64,000 bases of DNA from Streptomyces aculeolatus (GCF_020400605.1 NZ_JAINRD010000007.1:62001-126000); one strand, 5' to 3'. Positions 19,279 to 29,440 are shown, numbered from the stretch's first letter. Numbers and translations: made by a program. The notes: generated by a model from the sequence alone, not told the origin.

Positions 19279-19599
19279 TCAGTCGTGAAGGTCCAGAACG
19301 ACGCACAGCGCCGCGGAGACCCGTGCCATGGTCGCGTCCTCCACGGTGCCGAGGCAGGTCCCCGCGCGGATGCGTCGGGCCGTCAGGGACGTGCAGTCCA
19401 CGGCGACCGCGGCGCCCTGCACGGGGGAGTCGATCGGGACGGTCACCACCGTGTCCGGGGCGCCCAGAGTTTCGTCGATCATCATGCAGACCGCGGTACC
19501 GGGGAACGCTTCCAGGGCGGCGTCGGCCTCGATGACGAGCACGGCTCCCGTCTTGGTGGCGAGTTGCACGCGCCAGACCTGACCGCGGGCGATGGTCAC
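19279..19599 (-). CDS. PemK/MazF-like putative toxin
   Basis: 106 residues with the compact SH3-like layout of MazF/PemK/CcdB toxins: MTIARGQVWRVQL at the start, then a beta-rich body including VVTVPIDSPV and LTARRIRAG, and a short C-terminal helix ending ALCVVLDLHD. Members of this fold are mostly mRNA endonucleases. The GTG start overlaps the stop codon of the upstream ribbon-helix-helix-like protein (GTGA), the usual arrangement of a type II toxin-antitoxin operon. Similarity is by pattern only; key MazF residues are not all obvious, so toxicity is inferred from the pairing. It sits between the sdh operon and deoA as a small accessory insertion. Confidence 0.65.
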   Translation of the reverse strand: MTIARGQVWRVQLATKTGAVLVIEADAALEAFPGTAVCMMIDETLGAPDTVVTVPIDSPVQGAAVAVDCTSLTARRIRAGTCLGTVEDATMARVSAALCVVLDLHD

Positions 19600-19808
19600 G
19601 CGATGTCCTCGCCGAACGCCTCTGTGATCTCTTCGACGTCACCGCTGGTGTCTCCGCGCCACCGGCTCACGGCATCGGCCGCCTCACGGAGGGCCTGGGC
19701 TCTTATGGCGCGTTCCACATACGCGGAGAGATTGCCGTGCGCTGCTGCCTTGGCCGTGGCGAGGAGGTCCGGGGGAAGCGTCACGGTGACCCGCTCACGT
19801 GTCTGCAT
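19596..19808 (-). CDS. Putative antitoxin, ribbon-helix-helix type
   Basis: 70 residues: RERVTVTLPPDLLATAKAA forms the beta strand and first helix of a ribbon-helix-helix DNA-binding fold, followed by LSAYVERAIRAQALREAAD and an acidic tail (DVEEITEAFGEDIA) that would wrap the partner toxin. The coding end overlaps the toxin start by four bases. ATG 19808 is preferred because a -10 element TATGAT lies 7 nt upstream, which predicts a leaderless transcript; ATG 19820 would overlap that element. Such antitoxins normally repress their own promoter. Confidence 0.7.
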   Translation of the reverse strand: MQTRERVTVTLPPDLLATAKAAAHGNLSAYVERAIRAQALREAADAVSRWRGDTSGDVEEITEAFGEDIA

Positions 19809-19815
19809 ACGCGGG

Positions 19816-19821
19816 ATCATA
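19816..19821 (-). promoter_or_regulatory. -10 element of toxin-antitoxin operon
   Basis: TATGAT on the minus strand ends 7 nt before the antitoxin ATG at 19808, so transcription probably starts at or near the A of the start codon. No clear -35 is seen at 17-18 bp. Confidence 0.45.
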
Positions 19822-19905
19822 CTCAACGTGGTACTTCTGCGGTGACAGTTCGGTGCAGGGGCGGGTGTGGGGCGGACGACCGCGTCGTGTCGACCGCCCC
19901 GTGTG

Positions 19906-21182
<1,277 letters not shown>

Positions 21183-21183
<1 letters not shown>

Positions 21184-21629
21184 CAGTTCTGCGTTCCTCC
21201 GGTCCGGGGCGTCTGGGAGTCCGACTTGTTCAGGGCGAGCGGGCCGAAGGCGTCGGGCAGCAGCTCCGACAGCGGCCGGATGCCGGACGGGGTGTCGAGC
21301 AGCAGCCCGGGCCCGCCGTGCTCGCTGAGCAACTGGCGGCACCGGCCGCACGGCAGGATGAGCTGCCCGTCGCCGTCGACGCAGGTGAAGTGGGTGAGCC
21401 GGCCGCCGCCGCTGAGGTGCAGCGCGGAGACGAGGCCGCACTCGGCGCACAGCGTGACGCCGTACGAGGCGTTCTCGACGTTGCAGCCGACGACCGTACG
21501 GCCGTCGTCCACCAGCGCCGCCGCGCCCACGGGGTACTGCGAGTACGGGGCGTACGCCCGGGACATCGCGTCCCGGGCCGCCCGCCGCAGCGCCTCCCAG
21601 CGCTCGGCCTCCTGCGCCGTCTCCGTCAC
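21183..21629 (-). CDS. cdd: Cytidine deaminase
   Basis: 148 residues, the small homotetrameric type. Zinc and catalytic motifs are complete: CAECGLVSAL (Cys and general-acid/base Glu) and PCGRCRQLL. SQYPVGAAAL and GCNVENASYG form the nucleoside site. It deaminates cytidine and deoxycytidine to uridine and deoxyuridine. GTG 21629 has a GGGGAGAG ribosome-binding site and overlaps the stop codon of the upstream permease (GTGA). The gene lies in the transporter operon, so imported cytidine is processed by the same transcript. Confidence 0.95.
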
Positions 21630-22909
21630 GTGCTCTCTCCCCTTCGGTAGCGCTTGCCGATCCACTTCGGCACCCGCAGCCGCTGCGCGAACACCGCCAG
21701 CACCACCAGTGTGGTGACGTACGGCGTCGCCTCCACGACCTCGCGCGGCACCGTGTCCGTCGTCGCGTACAGCGCCCCGAGGAGCACCGCCGAGACGCCG
21801 GCGGCTATCGCCGCGCGGGTGCCGCCGCGCACGTACTTCCACACCGCGTACACCGCGAGCAGCACGGCCAGCAGCAGGAAGAGCGCGTGCACCGCCTCGC
21901 CGCCGCCGCGCAGCTGGAGGCTGTCGGTGAAGCCGAAGAGCCCGGCCGCCATCGCGGTGCCGCCGGGGCGCCAGTTGCCGAAGATCATCGACGCCAGGCC
22001 GATGTACCCGCGGCCGCCGGTCTGGCCCTCCAGGTAGATGTGGGTGAACGTGACCAGGAACGCCCCGCCGAGGCCGGCGAGCGCGCCGGAGACGGCCAGC
22101 GCCGCGTACTTGTACAGGTAGACGTTCACGCCCAGCGACTCGGCGGCCACCGGGTTCTCGCCGCAGGACCGCAGCCGCAGCCCGAACGCCGAGCGCCACA
22201 GCACGTAGTACGTGAGCACGAACAGCGCCGCCGCGACCAGGATCAGGTACGACACGTCGTTGGTGAGCCCGCCCAGGATCCCGGCGGTGTCGGAGACGAA
22301 GAACCAGTGTTTCTCCTCCAGGTCCCCGAGCCAGTCGGAGAGCCCGGGGACGGAGAACGTATGCATGTCGTCGACCTGCGGCGACTGCTTGTCCGTTCCG
22401 CCCGCCGCCAGCGCGTCCCCGTCCGCGAAGAAGATCTTCGCCAGGTACTGGGTCGTGCCCAGCGCGAGGATGTTGATCGCGACACCGGACACGATGTGGT
22501 CGACGCCGAACGTGACCGTGGCCATCGCGTGCACCAGGCCGCCCAGCGCCCCGCCGATCACCCCGGCGAGCGCGCCCGCCCACGGGCCGTGCTGCCAGCC
22601 GATCCAGCCGGCGAAGAACGTGCCGAGGATCATCATGCCTTCGAGGCCGATGTTGATCACGCCGGACCGCTCCGCCCACAGCCCGCCGAGGCCGGCCAGG
22701 CCGATCGGCACGGCGAGCGCGAGCGCGCCGCCGATCTGCGCGGAGGCGGTGAGGTTGGTGGTGTCGGTGAGGGCGCGGACGGCGGACAGCAGCAGCAGGC
22801 CGGCGGCGATCAGCAGGAGCACCTGCGGCAGGCCCAGCCGCCGCTTCCCGCCGTCGACCGGCGGCCGTCCGGCGGGCGCGACGGCGCCCGTCTTGGTCAC
22901 CGTACTCAT
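21626..22909 (-). CDS. Nucleoside ABC transporter permease (second)
   Basis: 427 residues with about ten hydrophobic segments. It belongs to the branched-chain permease superfamily (YufQ/NupC-like), recognised by the conserved stretch ERSGVINIGLEGMM near residue 85 and by a loop with AESLGVNVYLYKY. An insert of about 60 residues rich in charged and aromatic residues (DKQSPQVDDM ... LEEKHWFF) would form an extracellular loop. It pairs with the permease at 22906-24009. Both ends overlap neighbours by four bases (ATGA and GTGA), so translation is coupled. Confidence 0.88.
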   Translation of the reverse strand: MSTVTKTGAVAPAGRPPVDGGKRRLGLPQVLLLIAAGLLLLSAVRALTDTTNLTASAQIGGALALAVPIGLAGLGGLWAERSGVINIGLEGMMILGTFFAGWIGWQHGPWAGALAGVIGGALGGLVHAMATVTFGVDHIVSGVAINILALGTTQYLAKIFFADGDALAAGGTDKQSPQVDDMHTFSVPGLSDWLGDLEEKHWFFVSDTAGILGGLTNDVSYLILVAAALFVLTYYVLWRSAFGLRLRSCGENPVAAESLGVNVYLYKYAALAVSGALAGLGGAFLVTFTHIYLEGQTGGRGYIGLASMIFGNWRPGGTAMAAGLFGFTDSLQLRGGGEAVHALFLLLAVLLAVYAVWKYVRGGTRAAIAAGVSAVLLGALYATTDTVPREVVEATPYVTTLVVLAVFAQRLRVPKWIGKRYRRGEST

Positions 22910-24009
22910 GCGCCGACCTCCGCCTTCTCGGTCTTGCGTGCCTGGGCCAGCTCCTCGCCGACGCGGCGCTGCTGGTCCCGCAGCGCCCAGCGGCGGACCA
23001 CCTCGTAGGCGATGACGACGCAGAGCACGATGATGCCCTTGATGACCTCGACGATCTTCTGGTCGTAGCCCTCGAATTCGAGCTGCGTGCCGGTGCGCTC
23101 CAGGAAGGCCCAGAGCAGCGCGCCGAGCGCGATGCCGACGGGGTGGTTGCGGCCGAGGAGGGCGATGGCGATGCCGGTGAAGCCGACGCCGAGCGGGAAG
23201 TCGGTGCCGTAGTTGTACGACTCGCCGAGCAGCGTCGGCATCCCGACCAGGCCGGCGACGGCGCCGGAGAGCACCATGCTGGTGACGATCATGCGCTTGA
23301 CGTCCACGCCGCTCGCGGCGGCGGCCGTCTCGGACTGGCCGACGCTGCGCAGGTCGAAGCCGAAGCGGGTGCGGTTGAGGATGAACCAGTAGAGGACGCC
23401 GGCGAGTACGGCGAAGACGACGAAGCCGTTGATGTCGCCGACCGACGTCTCGATCATGAAGATGCGGCTGGAGGACGGGAGGTTCGGGGTGTGGGTGAGG
23501 TTCCCGTCCTTCTCGCCGAGGCGGCCCGCGGTGAGGTAGTAGCCGATGACGGCGCCGGCGATCGAGTTGAGCATGATCGTCGTGATGACCTCGCTGACGC
23601 CGCGGGTGGTCCGCAGCACGCCCGCGATGCCCGCCCAGATCGCGCCGACGCCCATGGCGACCAGGATGATCAGCGGGATCTGGATGATGCCGGGCAGCGA
23701 CAGCGCGCCGCCGACGGCCGCGGCGAAGAAGGCCGCGATGCGGTACTGGCCGTCGACGCCGATGTTGAAGAGGTTCATCCGGAAGCCGATGGCCACGGCC
23801 AGCGCCGAGAGGAAGAACATCGTCGACTTGTTGACGATGTAGATGGCGCTGCGGTCGGTCGTGCCGAACTCGATCATGACCTGGTAGGCCCTGAACGGGT
23901 CCTTCCCGGAGATCAGGATGATCACCGACGTCAGCACCAGCGCGGCGAAGACCGCGAGCACCGGGGCGCCGACCGCCGTGATCAGCTTGTCCCTGTCGAG
24001 GCGTTTCAT
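22906..24009 (-). CDS. Nucleoside ABC transporter permease (first)
   Basis: 367 residues with about nine hydrophobic segments, YufP-like. Conserved permease segments are FRMNLFNIGVDGQYRIAAFF, TTRGVSEVITTIMLNSIAG and a loop with ASGVDVKRMIVTSMVLSGA. The N-terminus (MKRLDRDKLITAV) is cytoplasmic. It forms the channel with the second permease. The ATG overlaps the stop codon of the ATPase gene (ATGA). Confidence 0.9.
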   Translation of the reverse strand: MKRLDRDKLITAVGAPVLAVFAALVLTSVIILISGKDPFRAYQVMIEFGTTDRSAIYIVNKSTMFFLSALAVAIGFRMNLFNIGVDGQYRIAAFFAAAVGGALSLPGIIQIPLIILVAMGVGAIWAGIAGVLRTTRGVSEVITTIMLNSIAGAVIGYYLTAGRLGEKDGNLTHTPNLPSSSRIFMIETSVGDINGFVVFAVLAGVLYWFILNRTRFGFDLRSVGQSETAAAASGVDVKRMIVTSMVLSGAVAGLVGMPTLLGESYNYGTDFPLGVGFTGIAIALLGRNHPVGIALGALLWAFLERTGTQLEFEGYDQKIVEVIKGIIVLCVVIAYEVVRRWALRDQQRRVGEELAQARKTEKAEVGA

Positions 24010-25679
24010 CGCGTACGGCCTCCGCCCTGCCCGCCGTCGGCGGCACCGGGGGTGTCCGGCGCCGCGGGCTTGTCCACGACCGCGTCCCGCGCCGCCGTGT
24101 CGTCCTCCAGGTGGCCGCTCGCGGCGCCCGTCATCGCGCTCCCCAGCTCCTCCGGCGTGATCGCCGCCGGGTCGGCGTCGGCGACCAGCCGCCCGCGGTA
24201 CATCACCCGCAGCGTGTCCGAGAGGCCGATCAGCTCGTCCAGGTCCGCCGAGATCAGCAGCACCGCGAGCCCCTCGCGGCGGGCCTCGCGGATCTGCTCC
24301 CAGATGTCCGCCTGCGCGCCCACGTCCACGCCGCGCGTGGGGTGTGCGGCGATGAGCAGCTTCGGCTGGTGGCTCATCTCCCGGCCGACGATCAGCTTCT
24401 GCTGGTTGCCGCCGGAGAGCGACGCGGCGGTCACGTCGATGCCGGGGGTGCGGACGTCGTACTCCTCGACGATCCGCTTGGTGTCCTTGCGGGCCGCGGC
24501 GGCGTCGATGAGCATGCCGCGGCTGTTGGGGCGTTCCGTGGTGTGGCCGAGGATGCGGTTCTCCCACAGCGGGGCCTCCAGCAGCAGGCCGTGCCGCTGG
24601 CGGTCCTCGGGGATGTAGCCGATGCCGCTCTCGCGGCGCTTGCGGGTGGCGGCGTGGCTGATGTCCGCGCCGTCCAGCACGATGCTGCCGTCGTCCGGGT
24701 CGCGCAGCCCCATGATGGCCTCGACCAGTTCGGACTGGCCGTTGCCCTCCACGCCGGCGATGCCCAGCACCTCGCCCTTGTGGATGGTGAAGGAGATGCG
24801 GTCCAGCACCTCGCGCGGTACGCCGTCGGCGTCGACGGCCGTCAGGTGCAGATCGCCGACCCGCAGCATGGGTATGTCCGTGACCGTCGACTCGCGGGTC
24901 TCGGGGGTCGGCAGCTCGCTGCCCACCATCAGCTCGGCGAGCTGCTTGGACGTGACGTCCGCGGGCTTGACGGAGGCGACCGTCGTGCCGCGCCGGATGA
25001 CGGTGATGTCGTCGGCGACGGCGAGGACTTCGCCGAGCTTGTGCGAGATGAACAGCACGGTCAGGCCCTCGGCCTTCAGCCCGCGCAGGTTGTCGAAGAG
25101 CGCGTCGACCTCCTGCGGGACGAGGACGGCGGTGGGCTCGTCGAGGATGAGCGTACGGGCGCCGCGGTAGAGGACCTTGAGGATCTCCACCCGCTGCCGG
25201 TCGGCGACCCCGAGGTCCTCGACCAGCACGTCGGGGCGGATGCCGAGGCCGTACGCCTCCGACAGCTCCCTGATCTTCGCGCGCGCCGCGTCGCCGATGC
25301 CGTGCAGCTTCTCGCTGCCCAGGACGGTGTTCTCCAGCACGGTCAGGTTGTCGGCGAGCATGAAGTGCTGGTGCACCATGCCGATGCCGCGCGCGATGGC
25401 GTCGGCGGGGCTGGCGAACGTGACCTGCGTGCCGTCGAGCGTGATGGTGCCCTCGTCCGGCTTCTGCATGCCGTAGAGGATCTTCATCAGCGTGGACTTG
25501 CCGGCCCCGTTCTCGCCGACGAGGGCGTGCACGGTGCCGCGGCGCACGGTGATGTCGATGTTGTGGTTGGCCACGACGCCCGGAAAGCGTTTCGTGATGC
25601 CGTGGAGCTCGACGGCCGCGGCGCCGGCGGGCGGGTCCGCTGCCGTGGAGCTGCTGCTGGGGGCTGTGATGGCGCACAC
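24006..25679 (-). CDS. Nucleoside ABC transporter ATP-binding protein (two NBDs)
   Basis: 557 residues with two nucleotide-binding domains, as in sugar/nucleoside importers (YufO type). The first has Walker A GENGAGKST, a diverged signature (GVADRQRVEILK) and Walker B LILDEPTAVL. The second has signature LSGGNQQKLIVGRE and a Walker-B-like LLIAAHPTRGVDVGA; its Walker A region is degenerate (GVEGNGQSEL), which is usual for this family. A short Ser/Ala-rich N-terminus and a Gly/Asp-rich C-terminal tail flank the domains. GTG 25679 is the most upstream plausible start, but GAGGAG is only one base before it, so the true start may be slightly downstream. A palindromic operator lies about 95 bp upstream. 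Confidence 0.92.
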   Translation of the reverse strand: MCAITAPSSSSTAADPPAGAAAVELHGITKRFPGVVANHNIDITVRRGTVHALVGENGAGKSTLMKILYGMQKPDEGTITLDGTQVTFASPADAIARGIGMVHQHFMLADNLTVLENTVLGSEKLHGIGDAARAKIRELSEAYGLGIRPDVLVEDLGVADRQRVEILKVLYRGARTLILDEPTAVLVPQEVDALFDNLRGLKAEGLTVLFISHKLGEVLAVADDITVIRRGTTVASVKPADVTSKQLAELMVGSELPTPETRESTVTDIPMLRVGDLHLTAVDADGVPREVLDRISFTIHKGEVLGIAGVEGNGQSELVEAIMGLRDPDDGSIVLDGADISHAATRKRRESGIGYIPEDRQRHGLLLEAPLWENRILGHTTERPNSRGMLIDAAAARKDTKRIVEEYDVRTPGIDVTAASLSGGNQQKLIVGREMSHQPKLLIAAHPTRGVDVGAQADIWEQIREARREGLAVLLISADLDELIGLSDTLRVMYRGRLVADADPAAITPEELGSAMTGAASGHLEDDTAARDAVVDKPAAPDTPGAADGGQGGGRTR

Positions 25680-25772
25680 TCCTCGTCGAGGGCGGTGGAT
25701 GCGGGGCGGCGGACGTACCGAAGCGCCGTACGGACGGCGCGAGTTACGTGACGCGAGTTACGGCATATCACG

Positions 25773-25784
25773 CTACGCGCGTAG
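25773..25784 (-). promoter_or_regulatory. Nucleoside-regulon palindrome CTACGCGCGTAG (ABC genes)
   Basis: An exact 12-bp palindrome between bmpA and the ATPase gene. On the minus strand its final TAG is also the start of a possible -10, TAGCGT. Identical copies precede add and deoD, and near copies precede bmpA and deoC. It is probably the operator of a secondary promoter for the ATPase-permease-cdd-deoA genes. Confidence 0.7.
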
Positions 25785-25800
25785 TCCGGAGGCAGATGCG

Positions 25801-25844
25801 CGGGGTCCGGTGGACGGCCGGCTCGCACCGTCCTCCGGACCCCG
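25801..25844 (-). terminator. Hairpin between bmpA and ABC ATPase
   Basis: CGGGGTCCGG (25801-25810) pairs with CCGGACCCCG (25835-25844); after one mismatch a further 6 bp pair (25812-25817 with 25828-25833), leaving a 10-nt loop. It starts about 15 bp after the bmpA stop codon. As a partial terminator or mRNA stabiliser it would raise BmpA over the membrane components, a common design for binding-protein transporters. Confidence 0.7.
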
Positions 25845-25859
25845 TGACACGTACCGTGC

Positions 25860-26879
25860 TCAGGGAGTGTCGCTGACCTTGATCTCGCCGTCGGCGATCT
25901 TCTGCTTGGCCGCGTCGATCTCGCCCTGGACGTCCTCGATGAACCCGCCGGAGGTGGCGAGGCTCACGCCGTCGTCCTTGAGCGCGAAGGCGGTGTCGCC
26001 GGTGAGCGGCTTCCCGTCCTCGACGCTCTTGATCACGTCGTAGACGGCGACGTCCACGTTCTTGACCACCGAGGTCATGATCGAGTCCTTGTAGTCCGCC
26101 AGCGCCTTGTCGCGGAACTGGTCGGAGTCCACGCCGATCGCCCACGCGCCGTCCTGCGCGGCCACGGCCTCGATCGAGCCCGTGCCGGACAGGCCCGCGG
26201 CGCTGTAGATGATGTCCGAGCCCGAGTCGAGCATGCCCTCGGCGCTGCTCTTGGCGCGCAGCGGGTCCTGGAAGCCCTTGATGTCGGTCTCGTAGAGGTA
26301 CTTGACGTCGATCTCGGTGTCGGGCTTGGTGTCCTTGACGCCCTGGACGAAGCCGGCCTCGAACTTCTTGATCAGGTTGTTGTGCACGCCGCCTATGAAG
26401 CCGACCTTGCCGGTCTTGGTCTTCAGCGCGGCGGCCACGCCCGCCAGGTACGAGCCCTCGTGCTCGGCGAAGGTGACGCCGGCCACGTTCTTCGCCTGCG
26501 ACGCCTCGTCGATCACGGCGAACGTCGTGTCGGGGAAGTCCTTGGCGACCTTGTTGACGGACTTGCCGTACGCGAAGCCGACCCCGATCACCGGGTTGTA
26601 GCCCGCCTCGGCGAGGGAGGTCAGACGCTGCTCGCGGTCGGCCTCGGTCTCGCCGTCGCGGGCGGTCAGCTCCTTGCCGCCGAGGTCGAACTCCTTCTTG
26701 GCCTTGTCGTACCCGCGGGCCGCCGACTCGTTGAAGGAGGCGTCAGAGCGGCCGCCGACGTCGAACGCGAGGCCGACGCCCTTGTCGCTGCTGCCGCTGT
26801 CGCTGCTGCACGCAGCACTGGTGAAAGCGAGAGCCGCGGTTGCCACGCCCGCGGCGGCGATCTTGGTTACCCGGCGCAA
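25860..26879 (-). CDS. Nucleoside-binding lipoprotein, BmpA/PnrA family
   Basis: 339 residues from TTG 26879, which has GGGGAA about 8 nt upstream; ATG 26936 would add 19 residues before the signal peptide. The leader RRVTKIAAAGVATAALAFTS ends in a lipobox with Cys24. The mature part is a BMP/PnrA periplasmic-binding fold: GVGLAFDVGGRSDASFNESA near the N-terminus, GYNPVIGVGFAYG, KVGFIGGVHNNLIKKFEAGF and DIIYSAAGLSGTG. PnrA proteins bind purine and pyrimidine nucleosides. It is the first gene of the uptake operon and is separated from the ATPase gene by a hairpin and an operator. Confidence 0.92.
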   Translation of the reverse strand: MRRVTKIAAAGVATAALAFTSAACSSDSGSSDKGVGLAFDVGGRSDASFNESAARGYDKAKKEFDLGGKELTARDGETEADREQRLTSLAEAGYNPVIGVGFAYGKSVNKVAKDFPDTTFAVIDEASQAKNVAGVTFAEHEGSYLAGVAAALKTKTGKVGFIGGVHNNLIKKFEAGFVQGVKDTKPDTEIDVKYLYETDIKGFQDPLRAKSSAEGMLDSGSDIIYSAAGLSGTGSIEAVAAQDGAWAIGVDSDQFRDKALADYKDSIMTSVVKNVDVAVYDVIKSVEDGKPLTGDTAFALKDDGVSLATSGGFIEDVQGEIDAAKQKIADGEIKVSDTP

Positions 26880-26934
26880 GAGGACTTCCCCTTCGTCTTG
26901 GCGAAGCGCCTCTTTCCGGCGCTGCTTCGGGGGC

Positions 26935-26950
26935 ATCGTAACGCGCGTAG
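26935..26950 (-). promoter_or_regulatory. bmpA promoter with nucleoside-regulon operator
   Basis: On the minus strand CTACGCGCGTTA (26950-26939) matches the CTACGCGCGTAG palindrome at 10 of 12 positions. Its end merges with a -10 element TACGAT (26940-26935). This lies about 55 bp before the TTG start of bmpA, so binding would block the polymerase. Confidence 0.6.
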
Positions 26951-26979
26951 AACAAGCTGTACCTCCGGCAACGAACCCG

Positions 26980-28368
26980 TTACCGGATCGTCTCCGCGCC
27001 GGTGCCTTCGGCGGTGCGCGCGAGCCCGGCACCTATCCGCTGACCAGTCGGTTCACCGCGTACGGGACCGCCGGCGGGAGTGCGTGCACGGACCGTCGCG
27101 CGGGGTTCCGTCCGCGCCCGGTCGTGCGCTGCCGTGCGGGTCGCCGCGGTGGCCAGGCGAGTGGCGTGAATTGTGATGCCCGTGACACCGGTGAGGGCGG
27201 TGAGGCCGAGGACGACGACACCGTTCCAGCCGACCGCGTGGAAGGCGACCGCGCCGACGGTGGCGCCCGCGCTGTTCCCGACGTAGTACGCGACCTGGTA
27301 GAGCGCCGACGCCTGCGCCTTGCCGGTCTTCGCCGCGTGGCTGACGGAGGCCGAGGCGACCGCGTGCCCGGCGAAGAAGCCCGCGGTGAGCAGCACGAGC
27401 CCGGCCAGCACCGCGGCCAGGGAGTCGCCGATCGTCAGCAGCAGCCCCGCGGCGGTGGTGCCGGCGGCCGCGTACAGGGTGCCGCGGCGGCCGAGGCGGG
27501 CGACGAGCCGGCCGGCGGCGGCGGAGGAGCCGGTGCCGACGAGGTAGATGACGAAGACCGAGCCGATGAGGCCCGCGGACAGGCCGAAGGGCTCGCCGGC
27601 CAGCCGGTAGCCGATCATCGTGTAGACCGAGCCGAAGACGGTCATGAACAGCAGCCCGATCGCGTACAACCGGCGCATCAGCCCGTCGGAGAGATGGCCG
27701 CGTACGGTGCGCGCCAGCGCCCGCGGCGCCAGCGGGGCGGCGGTGAAGTGCCGGGCGCGCGGCAGCAGTACGCGGAAGGCGGCCGCGCAGAGCACGGCCA
27801 GCACGGCGACGGTGGCCAGGGCCGCGCGCCAGCCCCAGGCGTCGGCCGTCCAGCCGGTGATGATGCGCCCGGCCATGCCGCCGATGCTGTTGCCCGCGAC
27901 GAACAGCCCCACGGCGCCGATCACCGCCCGGGCCCGCAACTCCTCGGCGATGAACGCGATGGCCGACGCCGGGATCCCGGCGATCGCCGCGCCCTGGAGC
28001 GTACGCAGCGCGATGAGCGAACCCAGGTCCGGCGCGAACGGCATCGCGAGGCCCAGCAGCACGGCCGCCGTCAGCGACCACGTCATCGTCCGCTGCCGGC
28101 CGAACCGCTCGGAGACGGCGCTCAGCGGCAGCACGGCCAGCGCGAGCGCGGCGGTGGTGGCGGAGACGGTCCAGCTGGCCGCGCCCGGGCTGACGCCGAG
28201 GTCGGCGGAGATGGCGGGCAGCAGGGCCTGGGTGGAGAACAGGAGGGTGAAGGTGGCGACGCCGGCGGCGAACAGGGCGAGGAGCACGCGCCGGTAGCCG
28301 GGCTCGCCGGGGGCGTGCTGGGGAAGGGCGCTCACATGGGGCGTAAGCGCCCCGGTATCGGAGGGCAT
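26980..28368 (-). CDS. MFS transporter, YnfM/AraJ-like
   Basis: 462 residues with about 12 hydrophobic segments and the MFS loop SAVSERFGRQRTM between helices 2 and 3. The body resembles drug or sugar efflux proteins of the YnfM group, with IGLLFMTVFGSVYTMIGYRL in the second half. The C-terminal tail of about 60 residues is hydrophilic and Arg/Thr/Gly-rich. ATG 28368 starts MPSDTG. It diverges from a LysR regulator that starts about 64 bp away, the usual pattern for LysR control. The substrate is unknown. Confidence 0.85.
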   Translation of the reverse strand: MPSDTGALTPHVSALPQHAPGEPGYRRVLLALFAAGVATFTLLFSTQALLPAISADLGVSPGAASWTVSATTAALALAVLPLSAVSERFGRQRTMTWSLTAAVLLGLAMPFAPDLGSLIALRTLQGAAIAGIPASAIAFIAEELRARAVIGAVGLFVAGNSIGGMAGRIITGWTADAWGWRAALATVAVLAVLCAAAFRVLLPRARHFTAAPLAPRALARTVRGHLSDGLMRRLYAIGLLFMTVFGSVYTMIGYRLAGEPFGLSAGLIGSVFVIYLVGTGSSAAAGRLVARLGRRGTLYAAAGTTAAGLLLTIGDSLAAVLAGLVLLTAGFFAGHAVASASVSHAAKTGKAQASALYQVAYYVGNSAGATVGAVAFHAVGWNGVVVLGLTALTGVTGITIHATRLATAATRTAAHDRARTEPRATVRARTPAGGPVRGEPTGQRIGAGLARTAEGTGAETIR

Positions 28369-28431
28369 GACAAGGAACGTACGGCTCCCGCGCTCATGCG
28401 TCCAATGCGGAAAACGGCGATAATCGATGCT

Positions 28432-29409
28432 GTGGTGCATGAACAGAGGTCGCAGGGGTCGTTGTCACGGTCCCGTCATCAGGAAGACATCTCGGCGGGC
28501 GGGCCGGAGGAGTGGGGCGCGGTGCTCGCGCCCCGGCTCGCGCAGTTCGCCGCGGTCGCGCGCGAGGAGCACGTCACGCGCGCCGCGCGCGCCCTCGGCG
28601 TCCCGCAGCCGACGCTGAGCCGGGCGATGGTGCGTCTCGAAGCGGACCTGGGCGTCGCGCTCTTCGCCCGCCGGGGGCGCACGCTGTCGCTGACGACCGC
28701 GGGCCGCGACTTCCTCGCGTACGCGGAGCGCGCGCTGGCCGAGGTGGCGCGCGGCGCCGAGGCGGTACGCGCCGACGCGCACCCCGAGACGGGCAAGGTC
28801 GCCTTCGGCTTCCTGCACACGCTCGGCTCCGAGACCGTGCCGGGGCTGCTGCGGGAGTTCCGCAAGGACCACCCGCGGGTGCGCTTCGCGCTGGTGCAGA
28901 ACTACGGCGAGTGGATGCTGCAGCGGCTGCGGGCGGGCGAGTTGGACCTGTGCCTGACCTCGCCGGTGCCGGACGCGCCCGATCTTCAGGCGCGGCGCCT
29001 CGACGCGCAGCGCCTGCGGCTCGTGGTGCCGGACGACCACCGGCTCGCCGGCCGCCGCCGGATCCGGCTGGCGGAGGTGGCGGAGGACCCGTTCGTGACG
29101 CTGGAGCCGGGCTACGGGATGCGGCGGATGATGGAGGAGCTGTGCGCGGAGGCGGGGTTCGTGCCGCGCGTCGCGTTCGAGGGGGAGGAGGCGGAGACGA
29201 TCCGCGGGCTGGTCGCGGCGGGCCTCGGCGTCGCGCTGCTGCCGCCGCCCGCGGTGCCGCGGCCGGGGGTGGTGGAACTGGACGTCACGTCGCCCCGGGC
29301 GATCCGGGAGATCGGGGTGGCGTGGGTGGCGGGGCAGCAGGAGACGGCGCCGGTGGGGGCGTTCCGGCGGTTCCTGCTGGGACGGCGGGGGCAGTTGCTG
29401 GCGGGGTAG
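28432..29409 (+). CDS. LysR-family transcriptional regulator
   Basis: About 325 residues. The N-terminal winged helix-turn-helix reads RLAQFAAVAREEHVTRAARALGVPQPTLSRAM, followed by LEADLGVALFARRGR. The C-terminal periplasmic-binding-like effector domain ends with GLVAAGLGVALLPPP. GTG 28432 is chosen because a -10 element GATAAT (28419-28424) lies 7 nt upstream, pointing to a leaderless message; ATG 28405 or GTG 28435 are alternatives. It lies back to back with the MFS gene and probably controls it. Confidence 0.85.
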   Translation: MVHEQRSQGSLSRSRHQEDISAGGPEEWGAVLAPRLAQFAAVAREEHVTRAARALGVPQPTLSRAMVRLEADLGVALFARRGRTLSLTTAGRDFLAYAERALAEVARGAEAVRADAHPETGKVAFGFLHTLGSETVPGLLREFRKDHPRVRFALVQNYGEWMLQRLRAGELDLCLTSPVPDAPDLQARRLDAQRLRLVVPDDHRLAGRRRIRLAEVAEDPFVTLEPGYGMRRMMEELCAEAGFVPRVAFEGEEAETIRGLVAAGLGVALLPPPAVPRPGVVELDVTSPRAIREIGVAWVAGQQETAPVGAFRRFLLGRRGQLLAG

Positions 29410-29440
29410 CCGGCACGGTCCGGCGGCGGGGTCGCGCCGG

